A stretch of 64,000 nucleotides of DNA. It comes from Fibrobacteria bacterium (GTDB taxonomy: Bacteria > Fibrobacterota > Fibrobacteria > UBA11236). Shown piece by piece: positions 8,620 through 16,981 of this stretch (position 1 is its first letter; each line of letters starts with the position of its first letter). The stretch covers positions 1-64,000 of the forward strand of contig JANYDA010000017.1 of the NCBI GenBank assembly GCA_025360005.1, in the 5' to 3' direction. The notes beneath the pieces were generated by a model. The model was given only the letters and a program-made list of their open reading frames with translations, was not told where the DNA came from and searched no databases. The translations under genes were made by a program, and so were the position numbers.

Positions 8620-9811
8620 CCCAATACTCGAGCAGCACGCTGTTGAGCTGGAATTCGCAAACCGGCGTCAGCACGGAGCCGTCCTGCATATTCACTTGCC
8701 CCACCGCCTTCATCAGGATGAAGGCCATGCCCTTGCCCACTTTCTTGTTGTCGCGTTGCACGCTGGCCTGGATCTGGCCCACGGAAATATCCTTGGGGAT
8801 GGGCGGGATGCCGCGTAGGCGGCTCAACAGCAGCGATTGCTTCTTGAGCTCTTCCACGGGCATAATGCCCAGGTGATGGGCCAATTGCCCGGCCACGTTC
8901 ATGCCATGGTACACGGCCTCGCCGTGCATGAGCCTGCCTTGCGAAAGCCATTCCAGGGCATGCCCCACGGTATGCCCGTATTCGAGCATGAGGCCCAGGG
9001 ATTTCTCCTTGGGATCCAGGCGCGCGATCTCGAATTTCTGCTTAAGGCTGTTCACCAACAGGCGATCCAGCTGCGGCGCGGAGAAGGTATCCGGCACCGA
9101 GAAGAAGCGCAGCGCTTCCTGGTAATGCTCCCCGCCCAGCAGAATGGCATTCTTGCAATACTCCACCGCGGCGGCGCGCAATTGGCGCAACGGTTCCGTG
9201 CGGAAGAAGTGCGGATCCGCCACGGCGGCCAAGGGAGTGGCGAAGACGCCCAGGCGGTTCTTGCCGCCCGCGAAGTTGATGCCCTGCTTGTTGGAAACGA
9301 TGACGTCGCTTTGCGCCATCAAGGTGGTGGGCACGTGCAGGAAGCGGATGCCGCGATAGACGAGCGAAGCCGCGAGCCCGCCGATATTGAGCGTAACGCC
9401 GCCGCCGAAATTGACGACCAGGGAGGATTTGGTGATGCCGCGCTCGAACAACTGCTCGCACAGGAATTCGAGATTGGACATTTTCTTCTCGCCTTCGCCC
9501 TCCCCGATGAGGATGATCTCGGGAGCGAAATGGGGCGACAGCGATTGCAGCAGTTCCGCGCCGTGCAAATGGAATACGCGCTGATCGGAGATGATGAAGA
9601 CCTTATCCGGCTTATGGCTGAGCAGCAAATCGGGAAGGCGATCCAGCGCGCCGGCCCCGAAAATGATGGGCATGCCGCCCGCCAGCGGCGAATGCCACGT
9701 TTCCGCGCTAACACCCATGGAGGCAGGCGCGGCGGTGGCGGCGCGGGAAGGATGGGGAAGGTTATGAACGGTAGTCTGGGCCGTTACCTTGGCTTGGTCG
9801 TGCTTTTCCAC
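8606..9811 (-). CDS. eboD: 3-Dehydroquinate synthase-like cyclase, EboD-type
   Basis: This is a sugar-phosphate cyclase of the AroB superfamily, about 400 residues long. NAD- and metal-site signatures are present: GGGVTLNIGGLAA, FLHVPTTLMAQSDVIVSNKQGINFAGGKNRLGVF, YGHTVGHALE and MHGEAVYHGM. The SNKQGINFAGGKNRLG form differs from ordinary AroB (GGKTGVNHPLGKN) and resembles the side branch that includes 2-deoxy-scyllo-inosose synthases and EboD. The first 35 residues are a poorly conserved extension. Together with the adjacent EboE and UbiA-like genes this identifies an ebo cluster member rather than the shikimate-pathway enzyme. It would make a cyclised sugar intermediate; the substrate is not known. 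Confidence 0.85.
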   Translation of the reverse strand: MEKHDQAKVTAQTTVHNLPHPSRAATAAPASMGVSAETWHSPLAGGMPIIFGAGALDRLPDLLLSHKPDKVFIISDQRVFHLHGAELLQSLSPHFAPEIILIGEGEGEKKMSNLEFLCEQLFERGITKSSLVVNFGGGVTLNIGGLAASLVYRGIRFLHVPTTLMAQSDVIVSNKQGINFAGGKNRLGVFATPLAAVADPHFFRTEPLRQLRAAAVEYCKNAILLGGEHYQEALRFFSVPDTFSAPQLDRLLVNSLKQKFEIARLDPKEKSLGLMLEYGHTVGHALEWLSQGRLMHGEAVYHGMNVAGQLAHHLGIMPVEELKKQSLLLSRLRGIPPIPKDISVGQIQASVQRDNKKVGKGMAFILMKAVGQVNMQDGSVLTPVCEFQLNSVLLEYWDALL

Positions 9812-9906
9812 TAAATTAATCTAACCTTGGGCCCTAACTTTGGGAACCGGAACTTTGCCCGGTTGCGCGAGCAGGGCGGACCTTTCCGATCGGAAGGCTA
9901 TAAAAC
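9812..9906. promoter_or_regulatory. Divergent promoter region of the ebo cluster
   Basis: The 95 bases separate the two outward-reading arms, so both promoters must lie here. The part next to eboD is A/T-rich (around 9812-9826). A GGAAGG ribosome site at about 9892-9897 sits before the TTG start of eboE. I see no clear operator. Confidence 0.5.
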
Positions 9907-11115
9907 TTGAAAAAGCTCGGCCTAACCTATTGCACCAATGTGCATCCTCTGGGGGATTGGGCCAGCTGGAGCGATATCATCGGCCGCTTTGGGCCTGCCG
10001 TCCGCGCGGAGCTGGGCTGGAAAAACCAGCCGCTGGGGCTTTGGTTCCCGGCTTCCCTGATAGCGGAGATGAACCTCGAACCGCAAAACGCGCGCGCGCG
10101 TCTGAAATCCCTATTGGCGGAGCACGATCTCTCCGCCTTCACTTGCAACGCTTTCCCCTACGGCAACTTCCATGACAAGGTGGTCAAGACCAAGGTCTAC
10201 CATCCCGATTGGACCACGCCCGAACGCCTTGCCTATACGGTGGCCTGCGCGCGCCTGCTCGCTTCCCTGCTGCCGGTGGGCGGGGAGGGATCCGTGTCCA
10301 CCTTGCCGCTGGGCTGGCGCATAGGCTGGAGCGAGGCGCAATCCCGGAAAAGCGCCGAGAACCTGTGCGCCTTCGTGCGCGAGGCGCGCGCCATCCGCGA
10401 GCTGGACGGCCGCAGCGTAAGGCTGGGCCTGGAACCGGAGCCCGGTTGCGTGCTGGAAACCATCGATCAGGTGATGGGATTCTGGGACGCCCATCTGCGC
10501 CCGGCGGCCCAGCGCGCGGGCATTTCCAGCCAGGACCTGGCGGATTTCTGCGGCCTCTGCTACGACACCTGCCATCAGGCCGTGCAGTTCGAGGAAGCGG
10601 TGGATGCCCTCGATCGCCTGGCTGCCAACGGTATCCGCATCGTGAAGATGCAGCTTTCCAGCGCTTTGGAATTCCATGCCGATCCGGATCGCGCATCCCT
10701 GGAACTGCGGAGGCAATTCGTGGAAGAGCGCTTCCTGCACCAGACGCGCATCCTCACCCCCCATGGCATGGTTTCCTTCGATGATCTGCCGGAAGCGTTG
10801 GCGGCGGCGGAGGCCGGGATCGATCTCTGGGCGCATCCCTGGCGCGTGCATTACCACCTGCCCATCGATTCCCAAAGCCTCCTGGGATCCAGCGCCGTCA
10901 CCACCACGCGGGACGAAATGCTGAAGGCCTACCGCTACGCCATCGACCGGAACCTGTGCCGCCATTTCGAGGTGGAAACCTATACATGGAGCGTGTTGCC
11001 CCAGGCCCATCGGCCCAAGGACGATGCCGATCTGGCCCGCTGCATCGCGCGCGAACTCGCGTTCATCCAATCCCATACGCCCGCAGGGACGGTACCCAAT
11101 GCCCACAATGAATAA
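9907..11115 (+). CDS. eboE: Metabolite traffic protein EboE
   Basis: This 402-residue cytoplasmic protein starts KKLGLTYCTNVHPLGDW, the N-terminal signature of EboE, a TIM-barrel protein of the ebo cluster. Later features fit a metal-binding barrel: RLGLEPEPG, CGLCYDTCHQAVQFE and LWAHPWRVHYHLP. In Nostoc punctiforme the ebo genes are needed for moving a scytonemin precursor to the periplasm (established); in other bacteria the cargo is unknown. I chose the TTG at 9907 because it gives the conserved N terminus and follows GGAAGG. The 3' end overlaps the phosphatase-like gene by 17 bases. Confidence 0.9.
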   Translation: MKKLGLTYCTNVHPLGDWASWSDIIGRFGPAVRAELGWKNQPLGLWFPASLIAEMNLEPQNARARLKSLLAEHDLSAFTCNAFPYGNFHDKVVKTKVYHPDWTTPERLAYTVACARLLASLLPVGGEGSVSTLPLGWRIGWSEAQSRKSAENLCAFVREARAIRELDGRSVRLGLEPEPGCVLETIDQVMGFWDAHLRPAAQRAGISSQDLADFCGLCYDTCHQAVQFEEAVDALDRLAANGIRIVKMQLSSALEFHADPDRASLELRRQFVEERFLHQTRILTPHGMVSFDDLPEALAAAEAGIDLWAHPWRVHYHLPIDSQSLLGSSAVTTTRDEMLKAYRYAIDRNLCRHFEVETYTWSVLPQAHRPKDDADLARCIARELAFIQSHTPAGTVPNAHNE

Positions 11116-12493
11116 GACAGCCGTATTGAACGTGGTGGGCCTGACGCGCTCGCTGATAGGCCCCGGCACGCCGCGCCTCAAGAAGTTCATCCAGGAAAGC
11201 TGGAGCGCACGGCTGCGCGAAGCCTTCCCCGCCGTCACCTGCACCAGCCAGGCCGTAATGCTCACCGGCCAGCTGCCCGCCCGGAACGGCATCGTGGCCA
11301 ACGGTTGGTATTTCCGCGACCAGGCGGAAGTGGGATTCTGGAAGCAGAACAACGGCCTCATCCAAGGCGAGAAGGTGTACGACAAGCTCAAGCGCGAATT
11401 GCCCGGCTTCACTTGCGCCAAGCTGTTCTGGTGGTACAATATGTATTCCGGCGCGGACTGGAGCGTTACGCCCCGTCCCCAGTACCCGGCGGACGGCCGC
11501 AAGATCTTCGACGTGTACACGGAACCGGGCGAGATCCACGACTACATGATCAAGGAGCTGGGCCCGTTCCCGTTCTTCGAGTTCTGGGGGCCGGGCTCCG
11601 GCATCGGTTCCTCCCGGTGGATCGCCGCCTGCGCCAAATGGATCTTCGAGCGCAAGCGCCCCACCCTGAACCTGGTCTATCTGCCGCACCTGGACTACGG
11701 CCTGCAGCGTTTCGGGCCCGGGGCCCCGGAGATGCGCCCGGAATTGGAGGCCATCGACAACGTGGTGGGCGATCTGATCGACTTCTACCGCGAGCGCAAC
11801 GTCCGCATCATGATCGTCTCCGAGTACGGTATCACCAAGGTTACCCGGCATACCCATCCCAACCGCATCCTGAGGCGGGCCGGGTTCCTGGAAATCCGCG
11901 CCAGCCTCACCTGGGAGATGCTGGACGCAGGGGCCAGCGCCGCCTTCGCGGTATCCGATCACCAGATCTGCCACATCTATGTCAAGGACAAGTCGCGCGT
12001 CGATGAGGTGGCGGCCCTGTTCCGGAAGGAACCCGGCCAGCGCGCCGTGCTTACGGGCGATGCCATCGAGAAGGCGGGGCTCAAGCATGACCGCAGCGGC
12101 GACGTGGTGCTGATGGCGGAGCCGGACAATTGGTATACCTATTATTACTGGGAGGACAACAGCAAAGCGCCGGACTTCGCGCGCTGCGTGGACATCCACC
12201 GCAAGCCCGGCTACGATCCCGCGGAGCTATTCCTGGATCCGGACATCAGGAACATCAAGGTGAAAATGGGCCTTACGCTCCTGAAGAAATCCCTGGGCTT
12301 CCGCTATTACATGGACGTGATCCCGCTGAAGCCGGAGCTGGTCCAGGGCAGCCACGGCACTCCCGCCGATAACCCGGACGAAGCGCCCATGGTGATCTCG
12401 GATTTCATGGCGTTGGATCCGGGCAAGGCGGAATTGCCCATGGCGGCGGTGCGCGATCTGATCGAATCCCATGTTACCGCGGAGGGGAAGTGA
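11099..12493 (+). CDS. Alkaline phosphatase/nucleotide pyrophosphatase-like protein of the ebo cluster
   Basis: This 464-residue protein belongs to the type I phosphodiesterase/nucleotide pyrophosphatase superfamily (PF01663), as does EboF. The probable nucleophile is Thr in FPAVTCTSQAVMLTGQLPARNGI; LPHLDYGL and the later HTHPNRILRRAGFL supply metal-site Asp and His. The second metal motif, SDHGM in classical members, reads SEYGI here. There is no signal peptide, so it should act in the cytoplasm. I prefer the ATG at 11099 (MPTMNKTAVLNVVGL) because AGGGACGG stands seven bases before it; the ATG at 11108 is possible. It overlaps eboE at its start and the UbiA-like gene at its end (GTGA), so the three are one operon. 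Confidence 0.82.
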   Translation: MPTMNKTAVLNVVGLTRSLIGPGTPRLKKFIQESWSARLREAFPAVTCTSQAVMLTGQLPARNGIVANGWYFRDQAEVGFWKQNNGLIQGEKVYDKLKRELPGFTCAKLFWWYNMYSGADWSVTPRPQYPADGRKIFDVYTEPGEIHDYMIKELGPFPFFEFWGPGSGIGSSRWIAACAKWIFERKRPTLNLVYLPHLDYGLQRFGPGAPEMRPELEAIDNVVGDLIDFYRERNVRIMIVSEYGITKVTRHTHPNRILRRAGFLEIRASLTWEMLDAGASAAFAVSDHQICHIYVKDKSRVDEVAALFRKEPGQRAVLTGDAIEKAGLKHDRSGDVVLMAEPDNWYTYYYWEDNSKAPDFARCVDIHRKPGYDPAELFLDPDIRNIKVKMGLTLLKKSLGFRYYMDVIPLKPELVQGSHGTPADNPDEAPMVISDFMALDPGKAELPMAAVRDLIESHVTAEGK

Positions 12494-13398
12494 AAGGCAG
12501 GGACTTCCTTTCGCTGGTGCGCGTTCCCACCGTGTTCAGCTCCATGTCCAACGCGTACGCGGGCTATTTCCTGGCCGGCGGGCGCGCGCTTTCCCCGCGC
12601 TTGGTCGCGGGCATCCTGGCCGCCGGCCTTTTCATCATGGCGGGCATGGCGCTGAACGACGTGGCCGACAAGGACGTGGACGCGCGCGAACGCCCCGATC
12701 GCCCCATTCCATCCGGCGCCATACCCTTGGGGCTGGCATGGAGCCTGAGTCTGGGCATGATGGCCGTGGGATTAATCCTGCTGGGGCTGGCCAATCCCGT
12801 ATCCGTTTGGATAGGCGCAGCCTTGTGCCTGGCCATCTTCGCTTACAACTTCCTGTTGAAGGGATCGGCCCTGGGGCCCGCTGCCATGGGCCTGTGCCGG
12901 GCTCTCAATCTGCTGGCGGGCATTTCCCTCACCTGGTCCGCGCTCCCCGGCGCAGCCGCGTTTTCCCATCCGGAAGCGTGGCCCAAGCCCCTGCTGGCGG
13001 CGCTGATCTCCCTGTGGGCCTATATCGCCCTGGTCACCTTCCTGGCGCGCGATGAGGTGGGCGGCAATACGCGCCGGCGGGCGATGATCTATCTGGGCGG
13101 GCTGGCCGCCTGGTTCATCGCCTGGCCGATAGCGGGGCTTACGTGGTTCCGGAACGAACCGTTCATGGCGCCGGCCTGGCTGGCGCTCGCCATGTTCCTG
13201 CGCGGCCCCTTGCGCAACCTGGCTTCCGATCCTTCCCCCAAGAACACGGGCAAGATGGTGGGCGCCATGCTGCGCTTTGTCCCCTTGGTGGATGTGATCG
13301 CCATGCTGGCCAACCATGTGCCGCCCGCCTATGCGCTGGCCGGCGCGCTGTGGATAGTGCCCGCCTTTGCGGTGGGGAAATGGTTTTACAGCACATGA
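12490..13398 (+). CDS. eboC: UbiA-like prenyltransferase EboC
   Basis: This 302-residue membrane protein has about nine hydrophobic segments and the first Asp-rich motif of UbiA prenyltransferases, NDVADKDVDARERPDRPIPSG, which binds Mg-diphosphate. The YNFLLKG segment and the RDEVGGNTRRR loop fit the family. UbiA enzymes join a prenyl chain to a polar acceptor in the membrane; in the ebo cluster the acceptor is unknown and a lipid-linked carrier for a cyclised metabolite is a reasonable inference. It starts with GTG overlapping the TGA of the preceding gene and ends the plus-strand arm. Confidence 0.88.
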   Translation: MKGRDFLSLVRVPTVFSSMSNAYAGYFLAGGRALSPRLVAGILAAGLFIMAGMALNDVADKDVDARERPDRPIPSGAIPLGLAWSLSLGMMAVGLILLGLANPVSVWIGAALCLAIFAYNFLLKGSALGPAAMGLCRALNLLAGISLTWSALPGAAAFSHPEAWPKPLLAALISLWAYIALVTFLARDEVGGNTRRRAMIYLGGLAAWFIAWPIAGLTWFRNEPFMAPAWLALAMFLRGPLRNLASDPSPKNTGKMVGAMLRFVPLVDVIAMLANHVPPAYALAGALWIVPAFAVGKWFYST

Positions 13399-13601
13399 AA
13401 GGAAGCCGGCGATGGATTCTCATCCCGTAGGGGATTCCCCCATATCTATATAGTGGGGCTTGTCCAGGCCCGAATCCGGTCAACAACGGGGTTCCGGGCC
13501 AAGAACCTCTAGCGGGAGGAAACTCCACCGCTGATGGAATAACCATTAAAGTTTTCTCGCGACGACTCCGAAACATGAGTATGGAACAGGGAGGACTTCT
13601 G

Positions 13602-14471
13602 ATGGATACGCTCAAATCGAAAACCGTTAAACTGATGATCGCGCTGCTGGCGCCCGCTTTTCTGGCGCATTGCGGTAAAGCCCCCAACTCGGTAGCCGAT
13701 CGCCAAACGGACCAGGCCCCGGAAAACGCGGTAGTGAAATCCTCCGTGGTCCTGGGCAAGGTGGGCGCTCTGAGCAAGACCTCCACCATCAACCTGGCCA
13801 AGCTGATTGTCACGGCCGTTTCCAGCGCTACCCCCCCGGACACGGTCCGGGACACCTCTTTGGTCAGCGGTAACGCGCAGGTTTCCGTAGTGCGCGCGTT
13901 AACTTTGCCCCCCTTGCGCAACTGGGTCATCACCGCCAAATCCCTGGACTCCAAGGATTCGGTCGTCCATACCGGTTCCAGCTCGCCCTTCTTCGTCAAG
14001 CCCGCCGACACGGCTTTCGTCAGCCTCAACCTCGCCTCCCGCTTCGCCATGTACGAAGCCCATTTCAACACGCTTCCGGACAGCATCAGCTCTTCCGTTT
14101 CCGGCACGGGCAAGGACAAGCTGAACCTCAACCGCGTGGTGCTGCTGGTCGACGGCGTCATCAAGGCGGACTCGGTGCTGGCCGCCGGCAGCTACTTCGC
14201 GGCCAACCAAACCGTCAACATTTACTGGGACTATATCACTCCCGGCTCCCACACCGTGACCCTGGAAGCCTACGGCGTGCTGCACACCTACGCCGGCAAG
14301 CTCTACAGCGGCGCCGCCACCTACAGCGTGAGCGCCGGTACCGATGATACCCGCTCCCTCTCTCTGGCCTGGGTAGGCCCCACCACCGGCACCGGCAAGC
14401 TGACCGTAACGCTGGGCAAGGTGGGCAAGGCCACCGTCAACGGCGCGCTTCCCGGCTCCGTCATCAACTGA
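13602..14471 (+). CDS. Secreted lipoprotein of unrecognised family
   Basis: A short basic N terminus (MDTLKSKTVK) leads into LMIALLAPAFLAHC, a lipobox-like end, so the 289-residue product is probably a lipoprotein. The rest is rich in Ser, Thr, Val and Ala with alternating strand patterns, suggesting one or two beta-sandwich domains (for example RVVLLVDGVIKADSVLAAG and PGSHTVTLEAYGVLHTY). I see no enzyme motif. AGGGAGGA lies at 13588-13595, seven bases before the ATG at 13602; an ATG at 13575 in the same frame would break the signal peptide. It stands alone, 200 bases after eboC, and ends in a terminator. Confidence 0.75.
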   Translation: MDTLKSKTVKLMIALLAPAFLAHCGKAPNSVADRQTDQAPENAVVKSSVVLGKVGALSKTSTINLAKLIVTAVSSATPPDTVRDTSLVSGNAQVSVVRALTLPPLRNWVITAKSLDSKDSVVHTGSSSPFFVKPADTAFVSLNLASRFAMYEAHFNTLPDSISSSVSGTGKDKLNLNRVVLLVDGVIKADSVLAAGSYFAANQTVNIYWDYITPGSHTVTLEAYGVLHTYAGKLYSGAATYSVSAGTDDTRSLSLAWVGPTTGTGKLTVTLGKVGKATVNGALPGSVIN

Positions 14472-14493
14472 GTCCCTCCCGTTTCCTGATTGA

Positions 14494-14528
14494 AGCGCCG
14501 TCGCGACCCACCGCGCCGGCGCTTTTTC
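14494..14528 (+). terminator. Rho-independent terminator after the lipoprotein gene
   Basis: A perfect 7-bp GC-rich stem, AGCGCCG (14494-14500) and CGGCGCT (14517-14523), is followed directly by five T. It begins 22 bases after the lipoprotein stop. Confidence 0.85.
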
Positions 14529-14802
14529 GTTTCCCCTTTTCCGGCCTCGCCCCCTCTCGCAAGCATCGCCTTCCGCTTGATCGGACCCGTGGACGCAAGC
14601 CGCCGGCGCTCCCGGACTCCAAAGGTCCCAAATCCCCTAACCGCGTTCCAATAACGGAAACAACCAAGTAAAACCGATCAAAGCGCTTACCTCGCTTACC
14701 CGCTATGTCTTGAAGGATGCCCTGGACATCTCGATAATGGTAAGAGCCCCTTGGGCGGCGGCGGGGAAAATCCGAATGGTCCTTGGTCCCGGAAAAAATG
14801 AG

Positions 14803-15279
14803 ATGAACCTGGAGTTGCGCATCCCCAAGGTGCGCCCCACCTTGGAGGCCATGCGGCGTAAATTGGCGTCCGCCCCGCAGAAACCGGTGGCGAAGCCCGC
14901 GCCCGCCGCGCGCAAATCGCGCAAGCCCGGCGTCAAATCCCTGATGGGAATGGGGTTGGCTTGCATGCTATTGGTAGCGGCGCATTTCCTGGCGCATTCG
15001 CATCGGGAAGAGATCCTGGAAGCGGTGGGATGGCGGACTTTTTCTCCGCCTTTGGCGCCTCCCGCGGGCCTCTCCCTGGATGATCGCGCACGCTTCTGGG
15101 CCTTCGCCGCGTTCGATTCGCAAAAGTTGCGTCAGAAGTTCAAGGTCCCGGCCTCGGCCATGATCGATGCGGTGGACGCGCAGCATCACCTGGAGGATTT
15201 GCTCACGCAGGATCTGGGCGCGCAGGCGCGCGCGGAGGTGATGGAACTAAAGCAGCCTCCCATCAAGGCGCGCCGGTGA
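14803..15279 (+). CDS. Single-pass membrane protein at the head of the minor-pilin operon (paralogue A)
   Basis: The product (158 residues from the ATG at 14803) has a basic cytoplasmic N part (TLEAMRRKLA, then Lys/Pro/Ala-rich linker), one membrane helix (MGMGLACMLLVAAHFLA) and a soluble C part. The C part contains LAPPAGLSLDDRARFWAFA and KFKVPASAMIDAVDAQHHLEDLL, which match closely the protein encoded at 19038-19565 on the other side of the pilin genes. No known family is recognised. Its stop overlaps the GTG of the GspH-like gene (GTGA), so it belongs to the pilin operon and may be an assembly or anchoring factor (inference). The start could also be the ATG at 14776 or the TTG at 14710. 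Confidence 0.75.
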   Translation: MNLELRIPKVRPTLEAMRRKLASAPQKPVAKPAPAARKSRKPGVKSLMGMGLACMLLVAAHFLAHSHREEILEAVGWRTFSPPLAPPAGLSLDDRARFWAFAAFDSQKLRQKFKVPASAMIDAVDAQHHLEDLLTQDLGAQARAEVMELKQPPIKARR

Positions 15280-15740
15280 AAGAGCGCGGATTCAGCCTGG
15301 TGGAAATGATGGTGGTGCTGCTCATCCTCACCGCCACCACCACCATATTCGCCCATTCGCTGCTGGGGCGCGCCAAGAAAACCGCCGATGTGACCGCGGT
15401 GAAAACCCTATTGAACCTGGCCGCGCGCCGGTCGATAGTGGAAGCCAAGCATTTCGGCGTGCATTTCGATTCCACCCTGCACACCGCCTCCCTGTTCGTG
15501 GATAGGAACGAGGATAACGTTTTCAACGGTACCGATACGCTTTCCTCCATCGCCAAGCTCAGCCCGCTGGGAAGCCTGAAGGTGGCCGCCACCTCCGCGA
15601 CGCCCATGACGGACATCTGCTTCAAGAAGAACGGGGCGATATCCTCCGGCGATAGCTTTGAACTCACCTACCTGGGCGTGAACGGCGACTCTTCCAAGCT
15701 GCAAGTCATCGCCGCTTCCGGCCGGGTGCTGGGGCCCTGA
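15276..15740 (+). CDS. Minor pseudopilin, GspH/FimT-like
   Basis: The 154-residue protein begins KERGFSLVEMMVVLLILTATTTIFAHSLL, a type III (prepilin) signal with cleavage after Gly and Glu at mature position 5, then a short periplasmic domain with an N-terminal helix (VTAVKTLLNLAARRSIVEA) as in GspH and FimT. It starts with GTG overlapping the preceding stop. GspH/FimT proteins sit at the tip of type II secretion pseudopili or type IV pili. It is followed three bases later by a PilV-like gene. Confidence 0.88.
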   Translation: MKERGFSLVEMMVVLLILTATTTIFAHSLLGRAKKTADVTAVKTLLNLAARRSIVEAKHFGVHFDSTLHTASLFVDRNEDNVFNGTDTLSSIAKLSPLGSLKVAATSATPMTDICFKKNGAISSGDSFELTYLGVNGDSSKLQVIAASGRVLGP

Positions 15741-15743
15741 TCC

Positions 15744-16166
15744 ATGGCCGTCAGGAAAGCCCAACGGGGAATGAGCCTCATCGAGGTGATGATCGCCATG
15801 ATGGTCACCGGCATCGCCCTGACGGCATTCGTGCAAACGGTGCAGCCCACCATCTCGGGGAATAAATCCAACAAGAAATACATCGAGATCACCGCAGCCT
15901 TGTCCGAGGTGCTGGACTCGGCCATGACCCAACCCGTCAGCTCCCTGGACCTGATGAACGGGAGCACTTACAAGTCGCGCCAGGGAGTCAACGTCAAGCT
16001 GAGCGTTTCCAGCTATACCCAGGCCCAGGCGGACGCCATGATGGCGGGTCTGGACGTATCCCGCATGCGCAGGATAGTGGTGAAGGCCGTGGTGGACACA
16101 ACCCGCACGCTGAGCGGCACCGTGTCCAACTACCAGGAAGTTTCGGCCGGGAAATGCTATCCATGA
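15744..16166 (+). CDS. Minor pilin, PilV/GspI-like
   Basis: The 140-residue product starts MAVRKAQRGMSLIEVMIAMMVTGIALTAFVQTV, a prepilin leader with Glu at mature position 5. The short globular part and the order after a GspH/FimT-like gene fit PilV or GspI. It overlaps the next gene by 13 bases. Prepilin peptidase and pilus motor genes are not in the window, so they must be elsewhere. Confidence 0.87.
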   Translation: MAVRKAQRGMSLIEVMIAMMVTGIALTAFVQTVQPTISGNKSNKKYIEITAALSEVLDSAMTQPVSSLDLMNGSTYKSRQGVNVKLSVSSYTQAQADAMMAGLDVSRMRRIVVKAVVDTTRTLSGTVSNYQEVSAGKCYP

Positions 16167-16981
16167 AACCCTCCTTTTCCGGCCGCGCGCAGCGCGGATT
16201 CACGGTCGTGGAAATGGCTTTGGCCGGTACAGTGGGCATGCTGGTGGCGGGATCGGGCTTTATGCTGTACCGCTCCCAGACGAGCATGCACCTGCGGCAG
16301 AACGACGTGAACGAAGCGCAACTGACGGTGGACTACGTGGTGAACAACTTGCGCACCATGGTGGTCTCGGCGGGGGGCGGGCTGCCGCAGGGGGCGAGCG
16401 GTCTGCGCAAATGCGTATCCGGGCGCGGCGTGAGCACCTACGTCAATCGCGACGATCGATCCGCGACCGTGGTGGACGAACTCAACCTTAACCCCAACGA
16501 CGGAGTCCTGCCCGTAAACGATATCACGCCTTTCGACGGCACCGGTTTCATCATGGTGTCCCACAACGAGGACTGCCTGCTGGGCGAAATGCAAAGCGTG
16601 GACGTGGCCGCCAAGACCATCACCCTCAAGGACCCGTCCCTGGAAACCAAGCTGACGGGCGCCAATTTCGTCTATCCCGTGGAATACTGTTCCCTCTACG
16701 TGGACACCATGGGTTCCTTGCGTAAGACCATCCTGGCGGAGGGATCCACCCTCAAGAACATCCCCCTGGCCGTGAACATCGACTCCCTGGACGTGAGCTT
16801 CGACGTCAGCGCCGACGGGAACGGGGGTTTCACGCGCAACATCACCGACAGCAGCAAGGTATCGCGCGTAAAGGTATACGTGCGCGTCAAAGGCTCCCAT
16901 GCGCTTGCGGGCGCCACCAAACGAAGTTTCGAAACCATCGTAGGGGTGCGCCGGGGGCGCCTCTACAACAGGGCGATGTAA
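16154..16981 (+). CDS. Minor pilin, PilW/GspJ-like
   Basis: The N terminus RAQRGFTVVEMALAGTVGMLVAGSGFMLY is a prepilin signal with Glu at mature position 5, followed by a helix that contains QLTVDYVVNNLRTMV. The length of 275 residues, the long beta-rich C part and the place between PilV- and PilX-like genes fit PilW. A start at the second Met (MKPSFSGRAQRG, 16163) is equally likely and would reduce the overlap with the PilV-like gene to four bases. Confidence 0.87.
   Translation: MLSMKPSFSGRAQRGFTVVEMALAGTVGMLVAGSGFMLYRSQTSMHLRQNDVNEAQLTVDYVVNNLRTMVVSAGGGLPQGASGLRKCVSGRGVSTYVNRDDRSATVVDELNLNPNDGVLPVNDITPFDGTGFIMVSHNEDCLLGEMQSVDVAAKTITLKDPSLETKLTGANFVYPVEYCSLYVDTMGSLRKTILAEGSTLKNIPLAVNIDSLDVSFDVSADGNGGFTRNITDSSKVSRVKVYVRVKGSHALAGATKRSFETIVGVRRGRLYNRAM

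Noticed and set aside
8606-9811. Assignment as shikimate-pathway AroB
   Set aside because: Key loop text (SNKQGINFAGGKNRLG) and the EboE/EboC neighbourhood fit the EboD-like branch better; no other shikimate gene is near.
12490-13398. Assignment as ubiquinone-pathway UbiA
   Set aside because: Gene context is the ebo cluster and there is no quinone-pathway neighbour.
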